Shown here one piece after another: positions 1 through 8,688 of a DNA stretch of 64,000 nucleotides (position 1 is the stretch's first letter; each line of letters starts with the position of its first letter). The stretch covers positions 62,001 through 126,000 of the forward strand of contig NZ_SSBC01000019.1 of NCBI RefSeq assembly GCF_006475605.1, read 5' to 3'. Both the position numbers and the translations under genes were made by a program. This DNA is from Asticcacaulis tiandongensis. Its GTDB lineage: Bacteria; Pseudomonadota; Alphaproteobacteria; Caulobacterales; Caulobacteraceae. The notes under the pieces were generated by a model that was given only the letters and a program-made list of their open reading frames with translations, ran no database searches and was not told where the DNA came from.

Positions 1-333
1 TTTGCCACCACCGCCAGACCGGCCCATTACGGCGCACTGGCCCCGATCATCATGGCCCATGCCGCCAAAGGCGACGCGCTGGCCGTCACTCTGGTTCAGG
101 ACGCCGCACAGGCACTGGGCAAATATATCCGGCGACTGAGCGATCTTGGGGCACCGGATATCTGCCTGATGGGCGGCATGGCCGCACCCCTGACGCCGTG
201 GTTATCGCCCTGGGCGCGCGCCAGCCTGTCACAACCGCTCAATGACGCGGTTGACGGGGCGCTGCAACTGGCGGCGGGTGCCCCCAACGGGCTTGACGCG
301 TCACACATAAAACAGACGGAGGCGATGATATGA
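1..333 (+). CDS. Amino-sugar kinase, BadF/BadG family (C-terminal part)
   Basis: The frame is open from base 1, so the 5' part of the gene lies outside the window; about 110 C-terminal residues are visible. The segment has the C-terminal fold signature of BadF/BadG/BcrA-type sugar kinases, including an LMGGMA glycine motif near residue 57, which in this family lines the nucleotide site. N-acetylglucosamine/glucosamine kinases of this family phosphorylate the amino sugar at C6 in the cytoplasm. The stop overlaps the next start (ATGA), and a SIS-type deaminase follows two genes later, which supports an amino-sugar role. Assignment rests on this context plus a partial match; another sugar kinase of the same fold is possible. 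Confidence 0.7.
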   Translation, partial: FATTARPAHYGALAPIIMAHAAKGDALAVTLVQDAAQALGKYIRRLSDLGAPDICLMGGMAAPLTPWLSPWARASLSQPLNDAVDGALQLAAGAPNGLDASHIKQTEAMI

Positions 334-1085
334 GCCTGTGTCTCGAAGTCGCCGTCGATAGCCCGTCAGGTTTCAAAGCCGCCATCGCCGGTGGCGCGCA
401 TCGCATTGAACTGTGCGCCGCCCTAAGCGTCGGCGGGCTTACCCCCTCCCCCGGCCTGATGCGTCTGGCGGCAGAAACCGCCACACCGGTCAGGGCCATG
501 ATCCGCCCGCGTATCGGCGGCTTTGTCTATACGCCGACCGAATATGATGTCATGCGCCGTGACATTGACGCCGTGCGCGAAGCGGGCCTTGCCGGTATTG
601 TCATCGGGGCCAACCGCCTGACCGGTGAACTTGACGAAGACCTGCTGCGTCGGCTGGCCGATCACGCGCAGGGTCTGGAAATTGCCCTGCACCGCGCCAT
701 TGACCTGACGCCTGATCCTCTGGCGGCACTGGAAACCGCTATCGAACTGCGGTTTAACACCATTCTGACCTCTGGCCGCGCCCCAAAAGCCATCGACGGC
801 CTTGAGACACTGACGGCGCTCAATCGTCAGGCCGCCGACCGTATCGAAATCATGCCCGGCGGCGGCATTAACGCCGATAACGCCCAAAGGCTCGTTGAAA
901 CTACCGGCGTGACATGGCTGCACGCCTCCTGTTCCGAACCCCTGCCCGTCATCGACAAGGCCGATGTCAGTCTGGGTTTCATTACCCCCGACGCCCGCGA
1001 CACCAGCCATACCGCCGTCCTGCGCCTGACGCAGGTGCTCGGCGACCTGTCGCGCTTGTCGAAGCCCGAAGCACACACCATTTAG
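330..1085 (+). CDS. cutC: CutC family TIM-barrel protein
   Basis: The protein has 251 residues, the normal size for CutC. The N-terminal EVAVDS and GAHRIELCAAL segments, the central MIRPR motif and the PGGGIN segment near residue 176 are typical of the family, a single-domain TIM barrel. CutC was named for copper homeostasis in E. coli, but its enzymatic activity is not established. Here it overlaps the upstream sugar-kinase stop by 4 bases and lies 15 bases before a SIS deaminase, so it is translated within an amino-sugar operon. A carbohydrate-related role is therefore plausible but is only inferred from position. Confidence 0.85.
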   Translation: MSLCLEVAVDSPSGFKAAIAGGAHRIELCAALSVGGLTPSPGLMRLAAETATPVRAMIRPRIGGFVYTPTEYDVMRRDIDAVREAGLAGIVIGANRLTGELDEDLLRRLADHAQGLEIALHRAIDLTPDPLAALETAIELRFNTILTSGRAPKAIDGLETLTALNRQAADRIEIMPGGGINADNAQRLVETTGVTWLHASCSEPLPVIDKADVSLGFITPDARDTSHTAVLRLTQVLGDLSRLSKPEAHTI

Positions 1086-1100
1086 GAAAGACAGAATACT

Positions 1101-2153
1101 GTGATTACGGATACGATTGATATGACCGGGACCCTGATGTTCTCCGAGGCCCGCGAAGGCGGCGAAGCGGTCGCGCGTTTCCTTGAACGTAACGCCGACA
1201 CGCTGAAAACCCTTGCGGCACACCTTAAGGCCCACCCGCCACAAGTCGTCATCACCTGTGCACGCGGCTCATCCGATCATGCCTCGACCTATGGCAAATA
1301 TCTCATCGAAACCCTGATCGGAGTACCCGTCGCCTCCGCCGCCCTGTCGGTATCGTCTGTTTTTGCCGCCAAACCACAGGCGGCGAATGCTCTGGTCATC
1401 GCCGTCTCGCAATCAGGCCGCAGCCCCGACCTTCTGACGACCGTCGAAGCCTATAAGGCAGCCGGAGCCTATGTCGTGGCGCTGGTCAATGACGAAACCG
1501 CCCCTCTGGTCGGTTTGGCCGACACCGTGCTCCCCTTAAATGCCGGACCTGAAAAATCGGTCGCCGCCACCAAATCCTATATTGTGTCTCTGGCCGCCTA
1601 TGCCGCCATTGTCGCTGAATGGAGCAACAACCAAAGCCTGAAGGACGGCCTGAAGGCCCTGCCCGCACAACTGAAAACCGCTTTTGATGCTGACTGGAGC
1701 GCCGCCCTGCCGACCTTTGAGGCCGCCACCAACCTGTTCATCATCGGACGCGGCTACAGCTTCGGCGTCGCTCAGGAAGCGGCGCTCAAGCTTAAGGAAA
1801 CCTGCGCCCTGCATGCCGAGGCCTTTTCGTCCGCCGAAGTGCGCCACGGCCCGATGGCCATTGTCCGCGAAGGCTTCCCCATACTGGCATTGGCCACCTC
1901 AGATACGGCGGGTGATGGCGTGCGCGAAGCGGCCACAGAATTTGCCGGTCGCGATGCCGATGTCTGGCTTGCCGATACACAGAACACACCAGCCCTCAAG
2001 GATCGCATCCTGCCCTCCCTTAAGGCTGAACCAATCCTTGAGCCGATCCTGCGCATCCAGAGCTTCTACCGCTTTGCCAATGCCCTGTCTCTGGCGCGTG
2101 GGCTCAATCCCGACGCCCCACCGCACCTCAATAAGGTTACGAAAACCGTCTAA
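1101..2153 (+). CDS. SIS-domain glucosamine-6-phosphate deaminase type
   Basis: This 350-residue protein carries two SIS sugar-isomerase domains, like the isomerase half of GlmS but without the glutaminase domain. Visible sugar-phosphate-binding segments are TCARGSSDHAS (about residue 53), AVSQSGRSPD (about 103) and EKSVAATKSY (about 150). The C-terminal SAEVRHGPMA segment is typical of the GlmS/NagB-II group. Proteins of this type (NagB-II) deaminate glucosamine-6-phosphate to fructose-6-phosphate in GlcNAc and chitin use. The start is GTG. The upstream sugar kinase fits the pathway. It ends in a 4-base overlap with the converging gene. A GlmS-like amidotransferase subunit is less likely. 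Confidence 0.8.
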   Translation: MITDTIDMTGTLMFSEAREGGEAVARFLERNADTLKTLAAHLKAHPPQVVITCARGSSDHASTYGKYLIETLIGVPVASAALSVSSVFAAKPQAANALVIAVSQSGRSPDLLTTVEAYKAAGAYVVALVNDETAPLVGLADTVLPLNAGPEKSVAATKSYIVSLAAYAAIVAEWSNNQSLKDGLKALPAQLKTAFDADWSAALPTFEAATNLFIIGRGYSFGVAQEAALKLKETCALHAEAFSSAEVRHGPMAIVREGFPILALATSDTAGDGVREAATEFAGRDADVWLADTQNTPALKDRILPSLKAEPILEPILRIQSFYRFANALSLARGLNPDAPPHLNKVTKTV

Positions 2154-3241
2154 AACAGATGCTCGCGCCCGATGGATTCCACCGTCGGGCACCCCGACAG
2201 GGCCATGACGATCTCTAACTCCTCCCGCAGGGTGCGCAGGGCGTGGGCCACACCCAATGCCCCTGCCGCCGACAGGGCCTGCACATAGGGACGCCCGACG
2301 AGAACCGCTTTTGCGCCTAAGGCCAGAGCCTTGAAGACATCTGTTCCGCGCCGCACCCCGCCATCAAGCAGCACGGGCACCCGCCCGTCAACCGCCGCCA
2401 CAACCCCCGGCAAGGCCTCGATGCTGGCGGGTAAGGTATCAATCACCCGCCCACCGTGGTTGGACACGATGATCCCCGCCACACCGGCCTGACAGGCGCG
2501 CACGGCATCTTCAGGGGCCAGAATCCCCTTGATAATCACCGGCAGATGCGTCTCCGACAGCACCCAGTCAATATCCGCCCAGGTCGGGGCCACGGCCATC
2601 AACCCGTCAAACACTGCACTTTGTCCCGCCGCCAACGGCGGCAAAGGTGTCGGCTGCTGCGGCAGATTCACCGCCCTCAGAGGTTCCGGCAGATGAAATC
2701 CCGCCCGTTGCTCACGGCTGCGGATACCGCCCATGGCCGCATCGACCGTCACCACCAGCGCCTTATATCCTGCCGCTTCGGCCCGACGGATCAGATCACG
2801 CGACACCGCCCGATCCGATTGCAGATAGAGCTGAAACCATAAGGCGTCATGCACACCTGCCACATCCTCCAGCGGCGTGGTCGACAGCGTCGACACCACC
2901 ATCACCGTATCCGTCACCTTCGCCGCCAGAGCCGTCGCCATTTCACCATCGGCATGAAACAGCTTCTGATAGGCCAGAGGCGCCAGAAGGATCGGATGCG
3001 CACAGGCCTGCCCAAACAGCTCAAAGCGCGTATGACCGCCCCTGACATCCCCCAGCACCCGCCCCTTCAGCCGGATACGCCCAAAGGCCGACATATTCTC
3101 CGAAAGCGTGCCTTCATCGCCCGCCCCCGACACCAGATAATCCCACGCCATCGGCGTCAGGCGCTCACGCGCATAGGGCCCATAGTCGTTCACCGAGACG
3201 ATATCACGCGGAATGGCGGTCAGCACAGGCGACAGACTCAT
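2150..3241 (-). CDS. FMN-dependent alpha-hydroxy acid dehydrogenase/oxidase
   Basis: This protein of about 363 residues belongs to the glycolate oxidase/L-lactate dehydrogenase family, FMN enzymes that oxidise L-2-hydroxy acids to 2-oxo acids. The IIVSNHGGR segment carries the catalytic histidine and substrate arginine, and [18 protein letters not shown] is the phosphate-binding end of the FMN site. I chose the ATG at 3241 because it overlaps the stop of the upstream dioxygenase (ATGA), implying translational coupling; a start 12 bases earlier is possible. Substrate is unknown. It differs from the second family member at 40170-41306. Its C-terminus overlaps the converging deaminase gene by 4 bases. 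Confidence 0.85.
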   Translation of the reverse strand: MSLSPVLTAIPRDIVSVNDYGPYARERLTPMAWDYLVSGAGDEGTLSENMSAFGRIRLKGRVLGDVRGGHTRFELFGQACAHPILLAPLAYQKLFHADGEMATALAAKVTDTVMVVSTLSTTPLEDVAGVHDALWFQLYLQSDRAVSRDLIRRAEAAGYKALVVTVDAAMGGIRSREQRAGFHLPEPLRAVNLPQQPTPLPPLAAGQSAVFDGLMAVAPTWADIDWVLSETHLPVIIKGILAPEDAVRACQAGVAGIIVSNHGGRVIDTLPASIEALPGVVAAVDGRVPVLLDGGVRRGTDVFKALALGAKAVLVGRPYVQALSAAGALGVAHALRTLREELEIVMALSGCPTVESIGREHLF

Positions 3242-3918
3242 GCCTCGGCCCACTGACGCAGCAGATTATGATAATGGGCCGTCAGACTGACGATCTCCTC
3301 AGCATCGCCCATTCTGGCCCGCAACCGAATGATCGTCATATCCAGCTCAAACAGCATCCGCCTCTGGGCATCGTCTTTCACCAGACTCTGGGTCCACAAA
3401 AACGACGCCAGCCTGACCCCCCGCGTCACCGGCTCAACCCGATGCAAAGACGTGGACGGATACAAGATCGCATCCCCCGCCTTAAGCTTCACTTCGTGCG
3501 CCCCATAGGTATCTTCGACAATCAACTCGCCGCCGTCATAGTCCTCAGGCGCATTGAGAAACACAGTCGTCGAGACATCCGTGCGCCCCATAATCCCTTT
3601 GAACGGGTCATTGTGAATGGCGGTATCGACATGGTTGCCATAGTGCCCGCCGCCTTCGTAGGCATTAAAGCGCGGTGTAATCACCACACGCGGTAAGGCC
3701 GCCGACATGAACAACGGATGCCGCCGCAGGGCCGCCTCGACACGCTCTCCCAATATACGTGCCTGAGGCGCATCTGATGGCAATTGCCGGTTCTGCTTGA
3801 CCGCCCGCGCCTGTTCACCCGCGGTCAAGGCCCCATCGACCCAGTTGGCTTCAGCCAGTCCGGCGCGGATATCAGCCAGTTCCGCAGGTGTCAGAACGTC
3901 GGGAATATGCAGCAGCAT
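3238..3918 (-). CDS. piuC: Fe(II)/2-oxoglutarate-dependent hydroxylase, PiuC/PKHX type
   Basis: The 226-residue length and sequence match the PiuC (PKHX) family of 2-oxoglutarate oxygenases. The iron ligands are visible as H96, D98 (HVDTAIH) and H159 (SLHRVEP), with R169 for the 2-oxoglutarate carboxylate. PiuC genes usually sit beside iron-siderophore receptors and are induced by iron limitation; here a siderophore receptor lies just upstream on the same strand. The stop overlaps the start of the hydroxyacid dehydrogenase. The substrate of PiuC is not known for this family. A weak Fur-like site (3974-3990) and the terminator of the receptor gene precede it. Confidence 0.9.
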   Translation of the reverse strand: MLLHIPDVLTPAELADIRAGLAEANWVDGALTAGEQARAVKQNRQLPSDAPQARILGERVEAALRRHPLFMSAALPRVVITPRFNAYEGGGHYGNHVDTAIHNDPFKGIMGRTDVSTTVFLNAPEDYDGGELIVEDTYGAHEVKLKAGDAILYPSTSLHRVEPVTRGVRLASFLWTQSLVKDDAQRRMLFELDMTIIRLRARMGDAEEIVSLTAHYHNLLRQWAEA

Positions 3919-3929
3919 GAGCTATGCCT

Positions 3930-3965
3930 TAAAAGAAAAAATGGCCCCGACGGAAGGTCGGAGCC
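3930..3965 (-). terminator. Rho-independent terminator of the siderophore receptor gene
   Basis: Arms 3943-3951 and 3957-3965 form a 9-bp stem (one G-U pair on the minus strand) with a 5-base loop. An almost pure T tract follows on the minus strand (3930-3941). It lies 77 bases after the receptor stop, so the receptor and piuC are probably separate transcripts unless there is readthrough. Confidence 0.75.
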
Positions 3966-3973
3966 AGTTGATC

Positions 3974-3990
3974 ATGATAACAAATCGCAA
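3974..3990 (-). promoter_or_regulatory. Weak Fur-like site upstream of piuC
   Basis: On the minus strand the sequence is TTGCGATTTGTTATCAT. It shares the TTGCGA-N5-TATCAT layout with the site before tonB (8431-8447). One arm is poor, and the receptor terminator lies between this site and the piuC start, so the call is tentative. Confidence 0.35.
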
Positions 3991-4041
3991 AAACTTTCAA
4001 GAGGTGCGCCAAGGGTAAAATGACGCACCCCCTGCCCGTTT

Positions 4042-6240
4042 TTAGAAGCGGTAGTTCAGCGTCAAAGCCGCCGAACGTGGCGCACCCGGTTCCAGACGCG
4101 CCCCACCATTGTTCAGTCGGGCAATATAGTCCTCGTCAAACAGATTATAGATATTCAGCTGAAGAGACGCCTTGTCGGTCAGGTTATAGGCACCATAAGC
4201 ATCCACCACCCAGTATTCGGGGATGACCGGCATATTGGTCGTGGCAAAATCCGCCGTCAGTGATGTTTGACGGATTTGCTCACCCATATAGCGGGCACCG
4301 CCACCCAGCTTCAGCTTGTCGGATACCTGATAGGTTGACCAGAACGACCCTGTAACTTCCGGCGACCAGCGGCTGGTGGCACCGACCGTGCCCCCTTCCT
4401 TGTTCTCGTCTTCCATGGTCTGGATACCGGCCGTGATGTTCCACTTGTCGGTAATCTTGCCAACCAGACCAAATTCAAAGCCCTTGATTTCACGATCACC
4501 GTAGTTTTCGTTGACGCCGTCCCCATCGACATCACCTACCACCCAGTTGGTGTGATTGGTTTTATAGTAAGCCCCGCTCAGGCCCAGACGACCTTCAAAG
4601 AAGTCCCATTTTGCCCCGACCTCAAGGTTTTCGGTCTCGGTCGGATCCACATTCGGGTTGTTGATATTGGTCGCGCTGGTGCTCAGGTTGGCGCTGTTAC
4701 CCGGAGGGGTTTGCGTCGTCCCGTAAGACACATAAAGGCTCCCGTTCGGTACAGGCTTATAAACCACACCCGCCTTATAGGCATATATCGACTTGCTGGC
4801 CTTAGCCGAAGACGTCAGCGCGCTTGTCGCATCATAGACCTTATAATCCAGACGATAGCTGTCTGAGCGAACGCCCAGATTGACCAGCCACTTCTCACCG
4901 AATGAAATCGTGTCAAATACATAGGCAGAGGCCACCTTGGTGTGGGTTTCGTTCCAGCCGTTGAAATAGGGCGTGTGCATGGCGTCGCCCGCATTCGGAT
5001 TATACAGGTTAGCCGGAGCCGTGCTCAGACCGGTGCTGCTAAAGGTGCCGGTATTGTGTTTTTCGTCCGAATATTCAAAGCCGAACGTCACATCGTGCGC
5101 CAGAACGCCCGTATTAAAGCGCGTAGTGAAATTAGAAATATTGTTAAAGGATTCCGTCTTCTGGTTCACCCGCTGACGTGAACGTGACAGGGTCCAGGTC
5201 GAAGGATCGGCAGGGTCAGGTGCCGCAACATTCATCACGCCCGTCAGAACACGCTCAAGCGATGTATTCGACCAGCGGCTCAGATTGGTGAAATAGATAC
5301 CGGCGGCGAAATCATGCTCGAACTTGGCCGTGACCGAGCCCTGCTCCTGCTTTTCGAAATCGTTACGGCTGCCGTAGAAGTTTTCCGAGCGTGTAGCGGC
5401 ACCATTACGGATGTCGGCATTGCTGTTATAGAAACCTTCACGGCCGATCGACGAAATACCGCCGTCCGGGGTATTATCAAAGTTCAGATACTGACCCGAC
5501 AGGTGAAAACGGGTGCCGGTTTCAAGGCCGATCCCATAGGCCACAGCGGCCCCATAACCGGCGCGATTGACGTAATCACGACCCGCCGTGTCGATGTCCT
5601 GCGTCATCACGTTAACACGGAGTGCGCTGGTTTCACCAATTGCACGGTTCACATCAACTGATCCGCGTGCACCGCCCTGACTATAGGCGCTGACCGACGC
5701 CGAAGCCGCATCATCAAGCGACGCCTGCTTGGTCGAAACGTTGATATAGCCCGAAGACGAACCCCGGCCCGAATCAGCGCCGCCCGGCCCTTTGACCACT
5801 TCAATCTGCTCAATGTTGAACGTGTCACGAGTCGCGGCACTGCGGTCACGCAGACCATCCACCAGCAGTGACGACGACGTATCAAACCCCCGCATCTGGA
5901 AGGCATCGCCAGAGGTGCTGTTACCATTTTCACCCATTTGCATGGTAATGCCCGGCGTGTTGCGCAGGGCTTCCATCAGGGTCGTCGCCTGTTGTTCCTG
6001 AATCACTTCCTTGCGAATGACCTGAATGGTCTGTGGCGTATTGACCAGCGCTTGCGTCTGCTTGGGCGACGACACGACATCGGCCTTATAGGTGTCTTCG
6101 TCTGCGGTGACCGTCACGCCCTGAAGCACCTTATCCTGTGCGGCGGCAGCCCCCGCCAGCGCCGGAACGGCGGTCGCTGCCATCAGCGCGGCCGTCAGAT
6201 AAGGATGTGAAACATGTTTGCGGTTGCGTATCATATGCAT
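4042..6240 (-). CDS. TonB-dependent siderophore receptor
   Basis: An outer-membrane receptor of about 732 residues for ferric siderophores, driven by TonB. After a signal peptide ending in AAAAQ, the plug domain shows segments of the siderophore-receptor subgroup: TPQTIQVIRKEVI, ALRNTPGITMQMGENG and FQMRGFD, then IEVVKGPGGADSG. The remainder is a beta-barrel, ending in an aromatic residue (LTLNYRF) as expected for outer-membrane insertion. I prefer the ATG at 6240; another ATG at 6276 would extend the signal peptide. Neighbours piuC, tonB and a DUF4198 gene, with a Fur-like site upstream, indicate iron-regulated uptake. The siderophore itself cannot be told from sequence. Confidence 0.9.
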   Translation of the reverse strand: MHMIRNRKHVSHPYLTAALMAATAVPALAGAAAAQDKVLQGVTVTADEDTYKADVVSSPKQTQALVNTPQTIQVIRKEVIQEQQATTLMEALRNTPGITMQMGENGNSTSGDAFQMRGFDTSSSLLVDGLRDRSAATRDTFNIEQIEVVKGPGGADSGRGSSSGYINVSTKQASLDDAASASVSAYSQGGARGSVDVNRAIGETSALRVNVMTQDIDTAGRDYVNRAGYGAAVAYGIGLETGTRFHLSGQYLNFDNTPDGGISSIGREGFYNSNADIRNGAATRSENFYGSRNDFEKQEQGSVTAKFEHDFAAGIYFTNLSRWSNTSLERVLTGVMNVAAPDPADPSTWTLSRSRQRVNQKTESFNNISNFTTRFNTGVLAHDVTFGFEYSDEKHNTGTFSSTGLSTAPANLYNPNAGDAMHTPYFNGWNETHTKVASAYVFDTISFGEKWLVNLGVRSDSYRLDYKVYDATSALTSSAKASKSIYAYKAGVVYKPVPNGSLYVSYGTTQTPPGNSANLSTSATNINNPNVDPTETENLEVGAKWDFFEGRLGLSGAYYKTNHTNWVVGDVDGDGVNENYGDREIKGFEFGLVGKITDKWNITAGIQTMEDENKEGGTVGATSRWSPEVTGSFWSTYQVSDKLKLGGGARYMGEQIRQTSLTADFATTNMPVIPEYWVVDAYGAYNLTDKASLQLNIYNLFDEDYIARLNNGGARLEPGAPRSAALTLNYRF

Positions 6241-6328
6241 GTCTTTTCTGAAAGGGTTCTGTCGATATTCGTCCATCCGACAGCACCTGTGAAAAACCCG
6301 TAATGGGTAAAATTACTCGGGCAATATT

Positions 6329-6344
6329 TTGCGAATAATTGTCA
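6329..6344 (-). promoter_or_regulatory. Fur-like site upstream of the siderophore receptor
   Basis: The plus strand reads TTGCGAATAATTGTCA, close to TTGCGAATGATTTTCAA at 26664-26680 and, in reverse orientation, the tonB site at 8431-8447. It is about 90 bases before the receptor start. The match to known alphaproteobacterial Fur sites is by resemblance only. Confidence 0.5.
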
Positions 6345-6414
6345 GGTGCAATATCTGAGTTCTGTCATATTGCAAGGGCTATGACGCCCAATATATCGTC
6401 GTTCACAATTAATA

Positions 6415-6431
6415 TTGCGAGTGTGTCGCAA
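6415..6431. promoter_or_regulatory. Palindrome TTGCGA-N5-TCGCAA
   Basis: A perfect 6-bp inverted repeat with a 5-base centre lies in the same intergenic region as the receptor's Fur-like site. The TTGCGA half matches the iron-block sites, so it may be a second binding site of the same regulator or an unrelated operator. Confidence 0.4.
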
Positions 6432-6495
6432 ATTCAACACAGGCGACGCGACGGGAATTTTGCTTTTTAAAACAATGGCCGGTAACATAATAAAT

Positions 6496-6533
6496 GGCCG
6501 GACAGACAGGCCCCACAACCCGCATGTCCGGCC
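6496..6533 (-). terminator. Terminator after the tonB-DUF4198 transcript
   Basis: Perfect 9-bp arms GGCCGGACA and TGTCCGGCC (6496-6504, 6525-6533) enclose a 20-base loop and are followed on the minus strand by an AT-rich tract. A second small hairpin (CCTTTCCG/CGGAAAGG) lies directly after the stop codon at about 6540-6560. Confidence 0.6.
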
Positions 6534-6561
6534 CTGACCTTTCCGTTATCCGGAAAGGCGA

Positions 6562-7458
6562 TCAGAAGGGCAGCACCTCGAATGTGCCCGAATAAGACGC
6601 CCTGAGGGGTGGCATTTCACGTCTTTGCGGTGCCGCCGGCGCTGCTGAGGCCGCCGCCGGTTTTGCCTGTGGCCCGTGATCATCATCGTCATCTTCTTCG
6701 GGACGTGGCGGATAGGAGGCATTGAGCCAGTATGGCCCCGCCAGCTTCCAATCCACTGCTACCTCACCATTGGCATCTGCCGTAAGGATTTCGTCCCCCA
6801 GCTCGCCGCGATAACGCACCCCGCCGGGTACGATCTTGACCTTGAGGTTCGGAACAGGCTGCCCATTGAACAACACACGGAACCGCGCGGTTTCACCAAC
6901 CACCAGATCGGTGACCGGCTGTAGCGGATAGATCTCAAGCCCGGCCCCGACGGGCGTAATCTCAGACGGCGCACCGGCCACCACAAAGGTTTCCACGCGG
7001 CCAAAGCTGCGGCTGACCTTAAGCTCTGCGGCATCGGCAGGCACTTCCTTGGTCAGAGCCTCTTCCGTTCCCCGGAAGGTCTTGGTTTCCTCGCCGACCT
7101 TATAGGTCGCGGACACGCCCTGGCTTACCGAAGCAATACGATAGGTGCCCGGAGCCGCCAGCTTGACATCGAAGGTCGAGCGATACCGCGCGGTCGCCAC
7201 ATTCTCCGGTTCGATCACCGCACCATCAGGGCCGGTAACCTTCAGATTGGTCAGACGCATGGCATTGTGATCGGCATAGAACAGGCCGTTCGACGAAGCC
7301 GCATCTACGGACACATAGGCCGGACGCTGCGGATTCGACGATACCGCCACCTGCGTGGTCGACGGCAACAGCCACTGGCTATGGGCCAGAGCCGCAGGCG
7401 CACTGATCAGCAGCGCCAGTGTTGCCGCAGATGACAACAACCCCCTTATCGCATTCAT
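6562..7458 (-). CDS. DUF4198 periplasmic protein
   Basis: A 298-residue exported protein with a signal peptide (cleavage near ALAHSQW) and the DUF4198 architecture, a set of Ig-like beta-domains found in periplasmic proteins linked to metal uptake. It is a close paralogue of the protein at 26784-27650: both start the mature part with H-[SD]-QWL and end with YPPRPEE, an acidic linker, and a FEVLP/LEVLP tail. This copy has an EEDDDDDH run before an Ala/Pro-rich stretch. It lies 20 bases after tonB, probably in one iron-regulated transcript. A role in metal binding or delivery is inferred; no function is proven. Confidence 0.75.
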   Translation of the reverse strand: MNAIRGLLSSAATLALLISAPAALAHSQWLLPSTTQVAVSSNPQRPAYVSVDAASSNGLFYADHNAMRLTNLKVTGPDGAVIEPENVATARYRSTFDVKLAAPGTYRIASVSQGVSATYKVGEETKTFRGTEEALTKEVPADAAELKVSRSFGRVETFVVAGAPSEITPVGAGLEIYPLQPVTDLVVGETARFRVLFNGQPVPNLKVKIVPGGVRYRGELGDEILTADANGEVAVDWKLAGPYWLNASYPPRPEEDDDDDHGPQAKPAAASAAPAAPQRREMPPLRASYSGTFEVLPF

Positions 7459-7478
7459 ATGGTATCTCCTTGTGTATG

Positions 7479-8375
7479 TTAGATATTATTTTCTAAGCGG
7501 TTTTCGGTGCCTTCACCTTCCGGTGGCCCGCCCCGATCCTGAGGTCGGCCCCGATCCTGAGACAGACCATGCCCCCCGCGACGATGGTCACGCGATTTGC
7601 GGAAACCGAAGCTGATCGGCACAATGGCCCATGACTCCACAGGCCTGCCCCCCTGCGTCGCCGGTTTGAATTTCCAGCGCCTGACCGCCTCGGTCGCCGC
7701 CTGATCCAGCCGCATAGAGCCGCTGGTCGTGCGCACCTGCACCTCCCCTACTGAACCGTCGCCGCGCACCTGAAGTCGAAGCACAACCGTGCCCTGTTCA
7801 TGGCGAGCCTTGGCCTGAGGCGGATAGGGCGGAGGCGGATTATTGGTCAGGGCCATGTCGACATCGACCCCGACAAAATCATTTTGCGGCCCAACCGCCG
7901 CGGCTGCAGGCGCGCGGTTCGTCAGGCTGACGGCCACTGGCCCCTGTACCGGTGGCGCAGGCGGGCCTGTATCGGGCTTGATGGGCGGCAAGGGTAAAGG
8001 CGGGACCTGCTGGATGAGCGGTGCCGGTGTCGGACGTGGCTGAATTACGGGCTTGGCCTCAACCGGCGGACGTGGCGGTTGCGGTCTGGGTTCGGGTTCA
8101 GCCATTGCCATCGGGGCCATGCTCACGAGGATAGCTTCCGTCTCCGGCATTTCCGGCGCAGGCATAATATAACGCGTGGTGATCAGATAGGCTGCCAATG
8201 CCCCATGCAAAGCCAGTGATATACCAATGGCAATCGCCGCCCCATTAGTTTTTCGGCTGGTTGTACGGCCCCGGCCCTTACCGTCGACTAACGCAACCGA
8301 CAGAGTCTGACCGGCCAGGGTCTGACAGGTTGAGTTTGCTGAAACCATATCTTCTGAGGAGGTGTGAAAATTCAT
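7479..8375 (-). CDS. tonB: TonB energy-transducing protein
   Basis: A 298-residue TonB. One transmembrane helix (about residues 45-65, following a long cytoplasmic N-terminus) is followed by a Pro-rich periplasmic spacer with PEPRPQPPRPP-type repeats, and a C-terminal TonB domain (about residues 180-260) with the PPYPPQA and RRWKFKPA signatures. TonB couples the proton gradient harvested by ExbBD to outer-membrane receptors; exbBD are not in the window. A highly charged tail of about 35 residues, with two DRG repeats, extends past the usual domain end. It forms a probable operon with the DUF4198 gene and has a Fur-like site upstream. Confidence 0.9.
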   Translation of the reverse strand: MNFHTSSEDMVSANSTCQTLAGQTLSVALVDGKGRGRTTSRKTNGAAIAIGISLALHGALAAYLITTRYIMPAPEMPETEAILVSMAPMAMAEPEPRPQPPRPPVEAKPVIQPRPTPAPLIQQVPPLPLPPIKPDTGPPAPPVQGPVAVSLTNRAPAAAAVGPQNDFVGVDVDMALTNNPPPPYPPQAKARHEQGTVVLRLQVRGDGSVGEVQVRTTSGSMRLDQAATEAVRRWKFKPATQGGRPVESWAIVPISFGFRKSRDHRRGGHGLSQDRGRPQDRGGPPEGEGTENRLENNI

Positions 8376-8430
8376 TGGCCCAGACCTAAAGGGGGGTCAC
8401 CCTGATGATAAGATAGCGGCATTATCACCA

Positions 8431-8447
8431 ATGATATTCATTCGCAA
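8431..8447 (-). promoter_or_regulatory. Fur-like site upstream of tonB
   Basis: The plus strand reads ATGATATTCATTCGCAA; its reverse complement, TTGCGAATGAATATCAT, resembles the sites at 6329 and 26664. It is 56 bases upstream of the tonB start, which is consistent with iron repression of tonB-DUF4198. Confidence 0.55.
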
Positions 8448-8527
8448 CAACTTATCCTCTGCACCCTGGGCCGCGGACATCACATTTCGTATCGCTCATA
8501 GAGGGGGCGTGACCTGTATCATTACTT

Positions 8528-8595
8528 AAAAAGGGCGAAGGGCGGAAAAAGTGGGTGTCAAAAAGGGTAACAAATCGCCGTTTTTGTCCCTTTTT
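8528..8595. repeat. Repeats and long inverted repeat before parA
   Basis: AAAAAGGG occurs at 8528-8535 and 8560-8567, and its inverse CCCTTTTT at 8588-8595. The last two, with inner ACAAA/TTTGT arms, make a long imperfect palindrome. It is well placed for ParA autoregulation or as an incompatibility element, but neither is shown. Confidence 0.5.
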
Positions 8596-8600
8596 CGCCG

Positions 8601-8615
8601 TTAATGCTAAATTAA
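8601..8615. promoter_or_regulatory. CtrA-type box before parA
   Basis: TTAA, seven bases, TTAA: all eight defining positions of the full CtrA site of Caulobacterales, with the correct spacing, 74-88 bases before the parA start. CtrA is the cell-cycle response regulator that controls origin firing and many promoters in this order. The match is seen; binding is inferred. Confidence 0.55.
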
Positions 8616-8688
8616 TCATACTCACCCATTGAACATTTTAGGATGTTGATCTTACAATATTCATTCAATTTGGCGTCGGGTGATTAAA

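Noticed and set aside
423-1244. 273-residue minus-strand open frame opposite cutC
   Set aside because: Antisense to cutC and the deaminase start, with composition typical of a shadow frame.
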